This document shows positions 7,718 to 16,908 of a stretch of 33,088 bases of DNA, piece after piece. Location: assembly GCA_030651515.1 (NCBI GenBank), contig JAUSEO010000022.1:1-33088 (forward strand), read 5' to 3'. This DNA is from an archaeon. Its GTDB lineage: Archaea; Iainarchaeota; Iainarchaeia; Iainarchaeales; GW2011-AR10. The first letter of the stretch is position 1; the number at the start of each line of letters is the position of its first letter. The notes beneath the pieces were generated by a model that was given only the letters and a program-made list of their open reading frames with translations, had not been told where the DNA came from and searched no databases. Made by a program: the position numbers and the translations under genes.

Positions 7718-8147
7718 AGAAAAAAAAATTTCGCTCAACGAAGAACAGCTTGCACAGCTTTTCCAGCTTGAAAACCAGAGGTTTTCAGCCACACAGGAAA
7801 GGATTTCAGCCCTGAGAAATATCCTTATGGAAATGCTTAACGCACGCGATGCAGTGCAGGCAATCTCAAAAGGGCAGAAAAACAACAAGGCACTCATCCC
7901 CATTGGCGGGGGGGTTTTGGTGGAAGCGGCACTCGAAAACAATAAAACGCTCTTGTTTTCAATGGCTGGAAACGTTGCACAAAAAAAAACCACGCAGGAA
8001 ATAGAGGCCGAGCTGTCAAAAAGAGTTGAAAGCGTTGAAAAAAGCATTGAAAAAGAAAACGCTGAAGCAAACAGGCAGGCTGCAAACCTCAACAACATCC
8101 TTGCAGCAGTCAACAATGCACAGGCAAGAAGACAACCACGGGTTTAA
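7710..8147 (+). CDS. pfdA: prefoldin alpha subunit (TTG start)
   Basis: Coiled coils flanking IPIGGGVLVEAALENNKTLLFSMAGNV; position before ftsY. Confidence 0.88.
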   Translation: MAEEKKISLNEEQLAQLFQLENQRFSATQERISALRNILMEMLNARDAVQAISKGQKNNKALIPIGGGVLVEAALENNKTLLFSMAGNVAQKKTTQEIEAELSKRVESVEKSIEKENAEANRQAANLNNILAAVNNAQARRQPRV

Positions 8148-8152
8148 ACAAA

Positions 8153-9301
8153 ATGTTTGACCTGCTGAAAAAAAAACTGGCTTCTTTCACCCAAAAAATC
8201 AGCGGTGCACTGGAAAAAAAAGAACATGCAAAGCCTGCACATGAAAAACCTGCAATGCAGGAAACTGTTTCTGTAAAAATAGCAGGAAAAGAAGCGCTGA
8301 TTGCTGAAGAAAAACCCGTTCTACGTGAAACAGAACCGCAAACTTTGGAGCTTGGGCTTCAAAAACACCCAGCGGCAAAAGAAACCTTGAAAAAGGAAGC
8401 TGAAGAAAAAAGAAAACTCTCGCCAAAAATCGGCGCAGCAAAAAAAATCGTGTCAGTCTTCACGGGAAAAGTCAGGATTTCAGAAAACGAGTTAAAGCCG
8501 TTTGTCGAAGAACTGGAGCTTGCGCTGCTTGAAGCAGACGTGGAACAAAACACTGCTTCCCACATATGCATGGAACTTGGGGAAAAAATCGTGCAGCGCG
8601 AATTCGAAGGGGCAAAAGTAAAAGAACAGTTGAGGGAACTCGTAAAGGAAACTCTTCAAGAGACAATGAAATGCCACACGGTTGACCTGCTTGAAAAAGC
8701 CAGGCAAAAAAAGCCATTCATCATCCTTTTCCTTGGCCCAAACGGCGCAGGAAAAACGACTACGATTGCAAAGCTTGCATCTTTCTTCAAAAAAAACGGG
8801 TTGACCGCGATTTTTGCAGCTGCAGACACTTTCAGGGCAGCCTCGATTGAACAACTGAAAAAGCACGGCGAAATGACAGGGACCAGGACCGTGAGCCACA
8901 CTTATGGCGCAGACCCGACCGCAGTTGCTTTTGACGCAGTGAAAGCCGCACAGGCAAACGGCATAGACGTAGTGCTGATTGACTCTGCAGGAAGGCAGGA
9001 AACAAACAAAAACCTCATAGAGGAACTCAAAAAAATCAACAGGGTAATAAAACCGGACCTGAAAATTTTTATCGGAGAATCATTCAGCGGACAGGCAATC
9101 CTCTCACAAGCGCGCGAGTTTGACAAAGAAATCGGGCTTGACGGGTTCATCCTCACCAAGGCAGACGCTGACTCAAAGGGCGGGACAGCGGTTTCACTCA
9201 TCTTCAACCTGAAAAAACCGGTTATTTTCATGGGCACGGGGCAGGAATACGGCAGCCTCGAAGAGTTCAGGGCTGAAAAAATAGTTGACCGCATTGTTTA
9301 G
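8153..9301 (+). CDS. ftsY: signal recognition particle receptor FtsY
   Basis: NG domain: LGPNGAGKTTTIAKLASFFKKNG, DTFRAASIEQL, DSAGRQETN, GFILTKADADSKGGTAVS. Confidence 0.96.
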   Translation: MFDLLKKKLASFTQKISGALEKKEHAKPAHEKPAMQETVSVKIAGKEALIAEEKPVLRETEPQTLELGLQKHPAAKETLKKEAEEKRKLSPKIGAAKKIVSVFTGKVRISENELKPFVEELELALLEADVEQNTASHICMELGEKIVQREFEGAKVKEQLRELVKETLQETMKCHTVDLLEKARQKKPFIILFLGPNGAGKTTTIAKLASFFKKNGLTAIFAAADTFRAASIEQLKKHGEMTGTRTVSHTYGADPTAVAFDAVKAAQANGIDVVLIDSAGRQETNKNLIEELKKINRVIKPDLKIFIGESFSGQAILSQAREFDKEIGLDGFILTKADADSKGGTAVSLIFNLKKPVIFMGTGQEYGSLEEFRAEKIVDRIV

Positions 9302-9369
9302 CAGCGGAAACACGCCATGGAAGCATTTTTATAGGTTTTTTGTGAAAAAATAAGTCAAGGTGTTTTTTG

Positions 9370-9660
9370 ATGATGATAAAGGATTTGAAGTCAGGAAGTT
9401 CTTTTACAGAAATAAGCGGTGAAATCGTCTCCATCGGAGAGCCACGGGCATTTGCAAGCCAGAGGGGTTCCGGAAAAGTTGCAAGCGCTGCATTGCGCGA
9501 CGATGAAGGCGAAGAAGTAAGGATGAGCCTTTGGAACGAGCAAATCGACCAGGTAAAGGAAGGCGACAAGATAACCATAGAGAACGGCTGGTGCAGTGAA
9601 TGGCAGGGCCAAAAACAGGTCAGCACCGGAAAACAAGGCACGCTCAAAGTAGGTAAATGA
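9370..9660 (+). CDS. single OB-fold RPA-like nucleic acid-binding protein
   Basis: EISGEIVSIGEPRAFASQRGSGKVASAALRDDEGEEVRMSLWNEQIDQVKEGDKITIENGW. Confidence 0.8.
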   Translation: MMIKDLKSGSSFTEISGEIVSIGEPRAFASQRGSGKVASAALRDDEGEEVRMSLWNEQIDQVKEGDKITIENGWCSEWQGQKQVSTGKQGTLKVGK

Positions 9661-9662
9661 AG

Positions 9663-10259
9663 TCACTTTCTTTGGGGTTTTCTTTTCTTGAGCCCCAGTT
9701 CTTCGAGGAAAAAATCCCTGCAATGGCCAGGATTAATATTAGCTGGATGCCCAATTTTCAAGGCAAGCAACCGGTCAAGGTTCACTTCAATCCACACTTC
9801 ATTGCCCCGCTGGTAAGACAATTGTTCCAAATGGGGCAACTGCAGCAAATGATGTTTTATATAATCTCTCAGGCTATTTGCATCAAGCCTGTAAACCCCG
9901 GCAGGAGAGACAACCAGCACCAAGTTTGCTGCCTGGTTATGCCAGTGCCCCTGCCTAACGCGAAAATAAATTTTTCTTGAAAGAGTGGCCTCGAGGCCCA
10001 AAGTCTTCACTTCGACTTTTAGGTTCCCTTTACTGCGGGGCATTATGAAATCATAGCCCTCTTGTCGGGGTTTTGCCGGCAACCAGTGAGGGTGCATTTT
10101 TGCCACAAGCTTTTCACCTATTTTACCAAGCTGCTGGGTCTTGTATGCCCCTTCAATTGCATGGATAGCTCTTTTGCTTAGAAATGATTCACCAGTCTGG
10201 GGATCAACCACCCGCAACCTCTTTTTCTTGCGTTTAACCAAAGGCCTTTTTCTAGCCAT
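9663..10259 (-). CDS. uncharacterised protein, possible PD-(D/E)XK nuclease fold
   Basis: GKIGEKLVAKMHPHWLPAKPRQEGYDFIMPRSKGNLKVEVKTLG: E..D-x(n)-EVK pattern; start taken at MARKRPL. Confidence 0.6.
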   Translation of the reverse strand: MARKRPLVKRKKKRLRVVDPQTGESFLSKRAIHAIEGAYKTQQLGKIGEKLVAKMHPHWLPAKPRQEGYDFIMPRSKGNLKVEVKTLGLEATLSRKIYFRVRQGHWHNQAANLVLVVSPAGVYRLDANSLRDYIKHHLLQLPHLEQLSYQRGNEVWIEVNLDRLLALKIGHPANINPGHCRDFFLEELGLKKRKPQRK

Positions 10260-10470
10260 GCAACTAAGAAAGCCTAAGCACAAATTAATAGTTTTCTCCC
10301 CTAAAAAAAGGCGATTTTTTCGTTGTGCACAGTAAAAGGAAACCTTTAAATTAACCTTGAGGGCAATGTATATTAGGGTTGGATCAATAATTAACTGATT
10401 TTTTTCTTAAAAAAAAACTGGTTCTTATTGGTCTTTACCGTTTCTACGTTCAAAAATGGAGGATTAAGAA

Positions 10471-10824
10471 ATGCAATTCAATAAGAAATTCCAAAAACCC
10501 ATACCAGTAAGGGAAGGCGAAACATACGAAGTCACCATTGAAAACATTGGAGAAAAAGGTGACGGAATAGCAAAAGTCGACGGTTACGTCATAATCGTGC
10601 CAAAAACCCAGAAAGGTGAGATGGTCAAGGTCAAAGTGACTGCGGTGAGAGGAAAAGTCTCTTTCGGAGAAGTCATTGAAAAACTCGGACAAAGCCCAGT
10701 CAAAGAAGAAAAAGAAGAAGAAATGAAAGACGAAGACGAGTCTGACGAAGAAGACACTGATGACGAAGAAGAAGACCTTGAAGACGAAGAAATGGAGGAA
10801 GGCCAAGCAGAAGAGGAAAAATAA
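10471..10824 (+). CDS. TRAM-domain protein with acidic C-terminal tail
   Basis: VREGETYEVTIENIGEKGDGIAKVDGYVIIVPKTQKGEMVKVKVTAVRGKVSFGEVIE; SD GGAGG upstream. Confidence 0.9.
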   Translation: MQFNKKFQKPIPVREGETYEVTIENIGEKGDGIAKVDGYVIIVPKTQKGEMVKVKVTAVRGKVSFGEVIEKLGQSPVKEEKEEEMKDEDESDEEDTDDEEEDLEDEEMEEGQAEEEK

Positions 10825-10873
10825 AAACCTCTTCCCCTCTAAAAATTTTTTTTTAAACGCATTTGGAGAAGTG

Positions 10874-11077
10874 ATGTCAAAAATGGAAAAACACATGCCA
10901 GAAGCCACAGAAGCCCTAAGGCTGAAGCTTTTGAAAGAAGAATTCAGGCTCAGGAAAAAACAGCCAACGGCCTGGACAAAAACAAAATTCAGAAAATACG
11001 CTAATTTCAGGACCAGGAAAGCCGAAACAGTGGTAGACGCAACCGTTGCCGCAGCAGCAACTCCGGCAAAGGCTTGA
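10874..11077 (+). CDS. small basic hypothetical protein
   Basis: 67-aa reading frame MSKMEKHMPEATEALRLKLLKEEFRLRKKQPTAWTKTKFRKYANFRTRKAE..; starts after the TRAM gene. Confidence 0.55.
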   Translation: MSKMEKHMPEATEALRLKLLKEEFRLRKKQPTAWTKTKFRKYANFRTRKAETVVDATVAAAATPAKA

Positions 11078-11090
11078 ACAAATTTTTTAA

Positions 11091-11144
11091 GCGCCTGCCC
11101 ACGCTCCCAAAAAGGAATCCCCCTAAAAAGGAGTCAACAGGCGC
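11091..11144 (+). promoter_or_regulatory. stem-loop in leader upstream of SRP54
   Basis: GCGCCTG (11091-11097) pairs with CAGGCGC (11138-11144); inner CTCC/GGAG. Confidence 0.45.
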
Positions 11145-11180
11145 GTTTATCTATTTTTTTAACCAAAAAATCTTTGGTTT

Positions 11181-12524
11181 ATGTCCTTAGGCGAACAGCT
11201 CAGAAAAGCAATTGAAAGATTAAGAAACTCTTCCTCACTTGACAAAGAGACAGTCAAGGAAGCAGTCAAGGACATCCAGCGCGCACTCATTTCTTCGGAC
11301 GTTGAAATAAACACGGTTTTGGAGCTGAGCAAAAAAATCGAGGAACAGGCTTTTTCAAACCTCCCCGAAGGCATTAACCGGCGCGAACACATCATTAAGA
11401 CAACTTATGACCTGCTTGCAGAAGCACTAGGCGGGGACGCAAAGCCACCGGAAAAACCAAAAAGAATCCTGCTTGCAGGCTTGTTTGGCAGCGGTAAAAC
11501 GACGAGCACTGCAAAACTTGCAAAATGGTACGCAAAAAGAGGCCTCAAGGTCGGAGTGGTTTGCGCAGACACCTACAGGCCTGCAGCATTTGAACAGCTC
11601 AATCAGTTAAGCGAAAAAGCAAAAATCCCTTTTTTCGGAATAGACGGGGAAAAAAATGCTGCAAAGGTTGCAAAGCAGGGACTTGAACAATTCAAGGGAT
11701 TCGACCTGGTCATCTGTGACTCTGCAGGCAGAAGCGCATTGGACACAGGACTTGTAAAAGAACTAAAAGAAATCAACTCCGTTTTTTCACCAGACCAGAA
11801 GTGGCTTGTGCTCAGCGCTGACATTGGGCAGGTTGCAAAAAAACAGGCACAGGCATTCCACGACGCGGTTGAAATAAATGGGGTAATCATCACCAAGACC
11901 GATGGCTCTGGAAAAGGCGGCGGGGCAATGGCTGCATGCAGGACCACTGGTTCAAAAGTCTTTTTCATCGGCAAGGGGGAAAAAATGGATGACTTTGAGG
12001 AATTCGAAGCCAGCCGATACCTCGGGCGGATAATGGGTTTTGGGGACCTCAAAGCCCTGCTGGAAAAAATTGAGCAGGCAAAAGAAGAAAGCGGCATGGG
12101 CCTTGAAGACATGCTTGAACAGGAATTTTCACTTGAAACATTCTACAACCAGCTTGTGGCAGCGCGAAAAATGGGGCCTTTGGGGAAAGTAATGGAAATG
12201 GCAGGCCTCTCGCAAAGCCTCCCAAAAGAAGCACTCGAAATAGGCGAGGAAAAACTCGGGTCATTCAAAGTAATCATGGACTCGATGACCAAACAGGAAA
12301 AAAAGAACCCCGACCTGTTAAACAAAAGCAGGATTACAAGAATAGCCAAGGGAAGCGGGACAAGCGAAGAAAACGTCCGCGAACTAATCAGGAACTACAG
12401 GAACATGGAGAAAATGTTCAAGCAATTCAAAAACATTAACGAGGAAAAACTCAAAAAAGGCGGAATCCAGTCGCTCCTCAAGGGTTTCCGCGGAGCAAAG
12501 AAAAAAAAGTTCAAAATCAGGTGA
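11181..12524 (+). CDS. ffh: signal recognition particle 54 kDa protein
   Basis: LLAGLFGSGKTTSTAKLAKWY, DTYRPAAFEQL, DSAGR, ITKTDGSGKGGGAM, M-domain. Confidence 0.96.
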   Translation: MSLGEQLRKAIERLRNSSSLDKETVKEAVKDIQRALISSDVEINTVLELSKKIEEQAFSNLPEGINRREHIIKTTYDLLAEALGGDAKPPEKPKRILLAGLFGSGKTTSTAKLAKWYAKRGLKVGVVCADTYRPAAFEQLNQLSEKAKIPFFGIDGEKNAAKVAKQGLEQFKGFDLVICDSAGRSALDTGLVKELKEINSVFSPDQKWLVLSADIGQVAKKQAQAFHDAVEINGVIITKTDGSGKGGGAMAACRTTGSKVFFIGKGEKMDDFEEFEASRYLGRIMGFGDLKALLEKIEQAKEESGMGLEDMLEQEFSLETFYNQLVAARKMGPLGKVMEMAGLSQSLPKEALEIGEEKLGSFKVIMDSMTKQEKKNPDLLNKSRITRIAKGSGTSEENVRELIRNYRNMEKMFKQFKNINEEKLKKGGIQSLLKGFRGAKKKKFKIR

Positions 12525-12531
12525 AAAAAAA

Positions 12532-13353
12532 ATGCTTGACCTTTTTGCACTGCGCATCGCCCTTGTGGTAATCGGCTCAGCCGTTGCAGCATACACTGAC
12601 CTCAAAAAAGGCCTCATTTACGACTCGATAACCCTGCCAATGATTGGGGCAGGAATACTCCTTAACCTGGTTGAACAACAGTTCACCGGAATTGGCTTGG
12701 GGGCACTCATTTTTGCAGCAGGATACCTGCTTTACGTCACCGGAAAAATAGGCGGCGGGGATGTGAAACTCTTCACTGCAATTGCTTTGCTTTTGCCGTT
12801 CTACAAAGAAAACGTTTTCATCCTCAATGTTTTGCTTTTCTCCGGCCTGAGTGGACTATTGTTTGTTTCAGTAAAATATTCACTCAAATACCTCAAGACA
12901 ACGCCACTAAGAAATGCATTTCAGGAAAACCAGGCAAACCTTGCAAAAAGCGCAATGCTTGCAGTTGTAATCACAGCGTATTTTTTTGTTTTGTCCACAA
13001 TTGGCTTTGTTTCAACAACTTACCTCCTTGTTTTTGGCGTTCCCATGGTTTTTGGATTAGTGTTCCTCGCGTTTGAAAAAGGCATCCGGGAAAAAATCTT
13101 CCTCAAAAAAATACCAGTAAACCAACTTGAGGAAGACGAAATAATTGCACGCGAGTTCCTGGACAAAAAAACGGTTGAACAACTGGGGCTTGGCGTAAAA
13201 GGCGTGATTGATGAAAAAGCACGCAAAAAAATACTGGAGCTTGGGTTAAAAGAAATCATGGTGTACAGAGACCTGCCAAAATTCGGCCCGTTTATTCTCC
13301 TTGGCGTAATCGCTGCGCTTTTCGCACCACCGTTCATGGCTGTTCTTGCGTGA
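12532..13353 (+). CDS. A24-family prepilin/preflagellin peptidase
   Basis: AAYTDLKKGLIYDSITLPMIGAG and GKIGGGDVKLFTAIALLLPF catalytic Asp motifs; multiple TM. Confidence 0.88.
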   Translation: MLDLFALRIALVVIGSAVAAYTDLKKGLIYDSITLPMIGAGILLNLVEQQFTGIGLGALIFAAGYLLYVTGKIGGGDVKLFTAIALLLPFYKENVFILNVLLFSGLSGLLFVSVKYSLKYLKTTPLRNAFQENQANLAKSAMLAVVITAYFFVLSTIGFVSTTYLLVFGVPMVFGLVFLAFEKGIREKIFLKKIPVNQLEEDEIIAREFLDKKTVEQLGLGVKGVIDEKARKKILELGLKEIMVYRDLPKFGPFILLGVIAALFAPPFMAVLA

Positions 13354-13359
13354 AAAAAA

Positions 13360-14412
13360 ATGAAAACCGGCAAAGACTTCATGGGGCTTGCATTAAAACT
13401 TGCGGCAAAAGGAAGCGGACGCGTTTTGCCAAACCCACGAGTCGGAGCAGTAATAGTTAAAAACGGGAAAATCGTTGGGCAGGGTTTTCACGAGTACTTT
13501 GGCGGCCTTCACGCGGAAATAAACGCCCTGAAAAAAGCCGGGAAAAAAGCAAGAGGCGCAACGATTTATCTGACGCTTGAGCCATGCACTGGCTTTGGAA
13601 AACAGCCACCCTGTGCCCCGGAACTCGTAAAAGCAGGAATCAAAGAGGCATTGATTGCTGCACTTGACCCGAATGAAGGCGGGCGCGGAGCAAGGTACCT
13701 GGAAAAGCAGGGGATAAAAGCCACTACCGGAACCATGGAAGAGGAGGCACTTGAATTGAACAAGGACTTCAACAAGCACGCAAAAACCGGCAAACCATTT
13801 GTAATTGTAAAGACCGCTATTAGCCTTGATGGAAAAATAAGTTACGGGGACGGAAAATCAAAACAGATTTCAAGTCCGCAGAGCAAGGAAAAGGCCGTTG
13901 AAATGCGCAAATGGTTTTCTGCGATAATGGTTGGAAAAAACACAGTCATCAAGGACAACCCGCTCCTCACTTCGCGGAGCAAAAAAAACACGCCGATAAG
14001 AATCGTTGTGACGCGCGATGCAAGACTACCCGTGAACGCGAGGGTTTTTTCAACAGACGCGCACACGATTGTCACCTGTACAAAGCGCGCGGAAAAAAAG
14101 GACATTGACAAAATAATTTCCAAAGGCGCAGGCGTGCTTTTAGTCAGGGGAAAAAACGGGAAACTTGACGTGCATGACCTGCTTGGAAAACTCGGCAAAG
14201 CAGGAATTGCAAGCATCATGGTGGAGGGCGGGGCAAAGACAATCACAGAAATTTTGCTTGCAGATGAATGCGATGAGATAATTCTTTCTGTCTCTCCTTT
14301 TTTCATCGGAAGCGGGACAAGCATCGTGGAAGACAAAAAAATTTTCAAGCACTTTGAGTTTTACAGGGCAGAAAAAGTGGGGCCGGACCTTTGGCTGTAC
14401 CTGAAAAAATAA
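13360..14412 (+). CDS. ribD: bifunctional riboflavin biosynthesis deaminase/reductase RibD
   Basis: PNPRVGAVIVKNGKIVGQGFHEYFGGLHAEINAL..YLTLEPCTGFGKQPPCAPELVKAGI plus reductase VIVKTAISLDGKIS..IMVEGGAKTITEIL. Confidence 0.93.
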   Translation: MKTGKDFMGLALKLAAKGSGRVLPNPRVGAVIVKNGKIVGQGFHEYFGGLHAEINALKKAGKKARGATIYLTLEPCTGFGKQPPCAPELVKAGIKEALIAALDPNEGGRGARYLEKQGIKATTGTMEEEALELNKDFNKHAKTGKPFVIVKTAISLDGKISYGDGKSKQISSPQSKEKAVEMRKWFSAIMVGKNTVIKDNPLLTSRSKKNTPIRIVVTRDARLPVNARVFSTDAHTIVTCTKRAEKKDIDKIISKGAGVLLVRGKNGKLDVHDLLGKLGKAGIASIMVEGGAKTITEILLADECDEIILSVSPFFIGSGTSIVEDKKIFKHFEFYRAEKVGPDLWLYLKK

Positions 14413-15477
14413 TCAGCCAAAAAAACCTTTGCCGGTGCATGAAACAAAAAACAGGCCGTTTTCTTCGCGGATGGAGAACTCCGTGCCCGTGAAGGCTTTT
14501 GCAACTTCTATGCTGTAAAGCAGGTGCGGTGACAAGAGCCTGCAGGAAAAAACGCTTCTTCCTTTTGCCAGTGACATGAATGAAACCAACTGGTCGGAGG
14601 CGTGAACGTCTACCCCCGCGTTGCTGTTGTGCTCTGCCAAAAATTTTTCTGCGGCTACTGCACCGATTTTTTCTGCCAGCACCCCTTTTTTTCCAAGCTC
14701 TGAAGCCCCAAGAATTGAATTCTCGTAAACACCGACAATTTCTATTCCGCAGCCAGTGGTTTCGGTTGAGTCGCGCGCGTCAAAAACAATTTCTGCTTCA
14801 GGCCCGAGCCCCTCAAGCTTTTTTTTCGCGGAACTTGCCATGTTTTTTGAAACCTCTGAAGGCAGGCCCCTGGAGTGGGAAAAAATAATTATTTCGCGAA
14901 GCGGCCCCCTCATTGAGAGGCCAAGTGGCTTTAAGCGCTTTACATCCCTGGAAGAAAAAACAAGGCTCCCGCCCCCTTTTGGGAAATAGCCGCGGGACGG
15001 GACTTCCAGGTCAAAACCTGCATTCATTTTGCGGAGCAGTGAAAACAACACATGGGGCAAGTAATTTGCAGGCGGGGCAAATGGGACATCCGTCCCGCCA
15101 AATACCCTAAGACGGGTTTTTTTAAGCATTGATGGAAGCAAAGCACTCTGGATTACAAGGCACGTGCTGCCGGCAGAGCCTATTTTTACGACAAAGTTCC
15201 CGCCACTGAATTCTTTGGGTTCAAACGTGACGTCGCGCGAACCCACCCTGGCACCCTTTACTTTTGCACTGCAAGCGGATGCCAAAAAATTGAGGCCCGC
15301 CAAATGCTGTTTTTGCAGCCCGGGGTTTTTTCTTTCAACGCGGATGTTTGAAACCTTTACACTCTTGCCTGATAAAGCAGAAAACCCCAAAGCGTTTCTC
15401 AGCACCTGCCCGCCTGCCCTGCCGTCAACTTCAATCAAAACAAAACACTCCCCTGGACAGATAAATTGTTTAGCCAC
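14413..15477 (-). CDS. rtcA: RNA 3'-terminal phosphate cyclase (possible alternative TTG start at LIEVDG)
   Basis: IEVDGRAGGQVLRNALGFSALSGKSVKVSNIRVERKNPGLQKQHL; GSAGSTCLVIQSALLP. Confidence 0.92.
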   Translation of the reverse strand: MAKQFICPGECFVLIEVDGRAGGQVLRNALGFSALSGKSVKVSNIRVERKNPGLQKQHLAGLNFLASACSAKVKGARVGSRDVTFEPKEFSGGNFVVKIGSAGSTCLVIQSALLPSMLKKTRLRVFGGTDVPFAPPANYLPHVLFSLLRKMNAGFDLEVPSRGYFPKGGGSLVFSSRDVKRLKPLGLSMRGPLREIIIFSHSRGLPSEVSKNMASSAKKKLEGLGPEAEIVFDARDSTETTGCGIEIVGVYENSILGASELGKKGVLAEKIGAVAAEKFLAEHNSNAGVDVHASDQLVSFMSLAKGRSVFSCRLLSPHLLYSIEVAKAFTGTEFSIREENGLFFVSCTGKGFFG

Positions 15478-15512
15478 AAGGCTTTTTATTTGGGAAACAC
15501 CTCAATTAAAGC

Positions 15513-16427
15513 ATGCTTGCATTGATAAGCGGCGGAAGCGGGTTTATCGGAGCCAGGCTTTCCAGGAAGCTTCGCGAAAACGGGGTTGAAGTAAGGGATT
15601 TCAGCCGCCCCAAGGGAAACGTGCTGGACAAAAAAAGCGTTGAAACTGCTGTCAAAGGCTGTGACGTTGTGTTTCACTTGGCAGCCGTGCTTGACGAAGA
15701 CAACCCGCTTATTTTTGGAGTCAACGTTGAAGGAACAAAAAACATTCTTGAAGCAAGCGCAAAAAACAGTGTAAAGCACTTTGTTTTCCTTGGAACTGCC
15801 GGCATTCACGGAAACCCGGCAGGAGTGGTGGATGAAAAAACCCCGCTGAACCCTTCAACGCGCTACGAGAAAAGCAAGGCTGCCGCAGAAGAAATCGTTT
15901 TGTCATACCAGGAAGCACTGCCAGTCACTGTTGTCAGAAGCGCGTTGGTGCTTGGGCCAAACAGGTACTGGAAAAAAATAATCGAAATGATTGCACATGA
16001 CACGCCCATGCCGGGAAACGGAAAAAACCACTGGCAAGTCATCTACGTGGATGACCTTGTTGACTGCCTCTCATTCATTGCGCTAAACGAGGACGCGTTT
16101 TCAGAAGCATTCATTGCCGCAGAGCAAAAACCAAAAACTTTGCGGGAAATAGTTGAATTCATACGCAGAAAAAAAGGCCTCAATGGGCAAGTGAAGACAA
16201 TGCCTGCGTGGCTTGCAAAACTCCTTGCAGCCATAAGAAGCTTTGCTGCAGGGCTTCTTGGGAAAAAAGTCTTCTTCACGCCGGAAATAATCGACCGCAC
16301 GGTGCGGGAACGGCTTTACTCGACAAAAAAAATCAATTCAATTGGGTGGACTGCAAAAACAGACACGTTCACGGCACTTGAAAAAACACTCAACGAGCTT
16401 GGGAAAGAAAAACCGCAGACAAACTAA
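15513..16427 (+). CDS. NAD-dependent epimerase/dehydratase (extended SDR)
   Basis: LISGGSGFIGARLSRKLRENG; VFHLAAVLDEDNP; STRYEKSKAAAEE (YxxxK). Confidence 0.9.
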   Translation: MLALISGGSGFIGARLSRKLRENGVEVRDFSRPKGNVLDKKSVETAVKGCDVVFHLAAVLDEDNPLIFGVNVEGTKNILEASAKNSVKHFVFLGTAGIHGNPAGVVDEKTPLNPSTRYEKSKAAAEEIVLSYQEALPVTVVRSALVLGPNRYWKKIIEMIAHDTPMPGNGKNHWQVIYVDDLVDCLSFIALNEDAFSEAFIAAEQKPKTLREIVEFIRRKKGLNGQVKTMPAWLAKLLAAIRSFAAGLLGKKVFFTPEIIDRTVRERLYSTKKINSIGWTAKTDTFTALEKTLNELGKEKPQTN

Positions 16428-16442
16428 GATAGGTGATTTGTT

Positions 16443-16880
16443 TTGGGAAAAACCATTTCAAGAAAAACTCCAAGGACCGGCAGGAAACCAGGAACTATGC
16501 TGCAAGGTGGACAAGCGGTAGTAGACGCGCATGGAATCGCAAGAACATTCCCGGCAAATCCAGACTTAAGAGCACTTCTCACCAAGGCAATAGAAAGAAA
16601 AACTCAACGCATGGAGCAGCAAAAGCCACCAACCAAAACACGCAGGGAACGCCAAAAGCCACCCGGCCACACGCCAAGGGTTTTACCCATCAAAACAGTA
16701 ATCAGGATACTGACTGAACTGGGTTTTGAAAGACGGCATTCAGAACACCATGAATTTGTACACCCCAGCCTTGGAGTAATAAACCTGGGTAGATACAGGC
16801 CAGAAATCGGGTTCACAGGCAACAGCCCAAGGTTAAAAAGTATAGTTAAGAAATACCTTGCCAGTGGCGGAAGACTCTGA
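16443..16880 (+). CDS. HicA-like (YcfA-fold) putative mRNA interferase with basic N-terminal extension
   Basis: C-terminal IRILTELGFERRHSEHHEFVHPSLGVINLGRYRPEI..RLKSIVKKYL resembles HicA; TTG start; no HicB alongside. Confidence 0.5.
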   Translation: MGKTISRKTPRTGRKPGTMLQGGQAVVDAHGIARTFPANPDLRALLTKAIERKTQRMEQQKPPTKTRRERQKPPGHTPRVLPIKTVIRILTELGFERRHSEHHEFVHPSLGVINLGRYRPEIGFTGNSPRLKSIVKKYLASGGRL

Positions 16881-16908
16881 GAAAAAAAGTGCAAAGGCGC
16901 GCGGCCAT

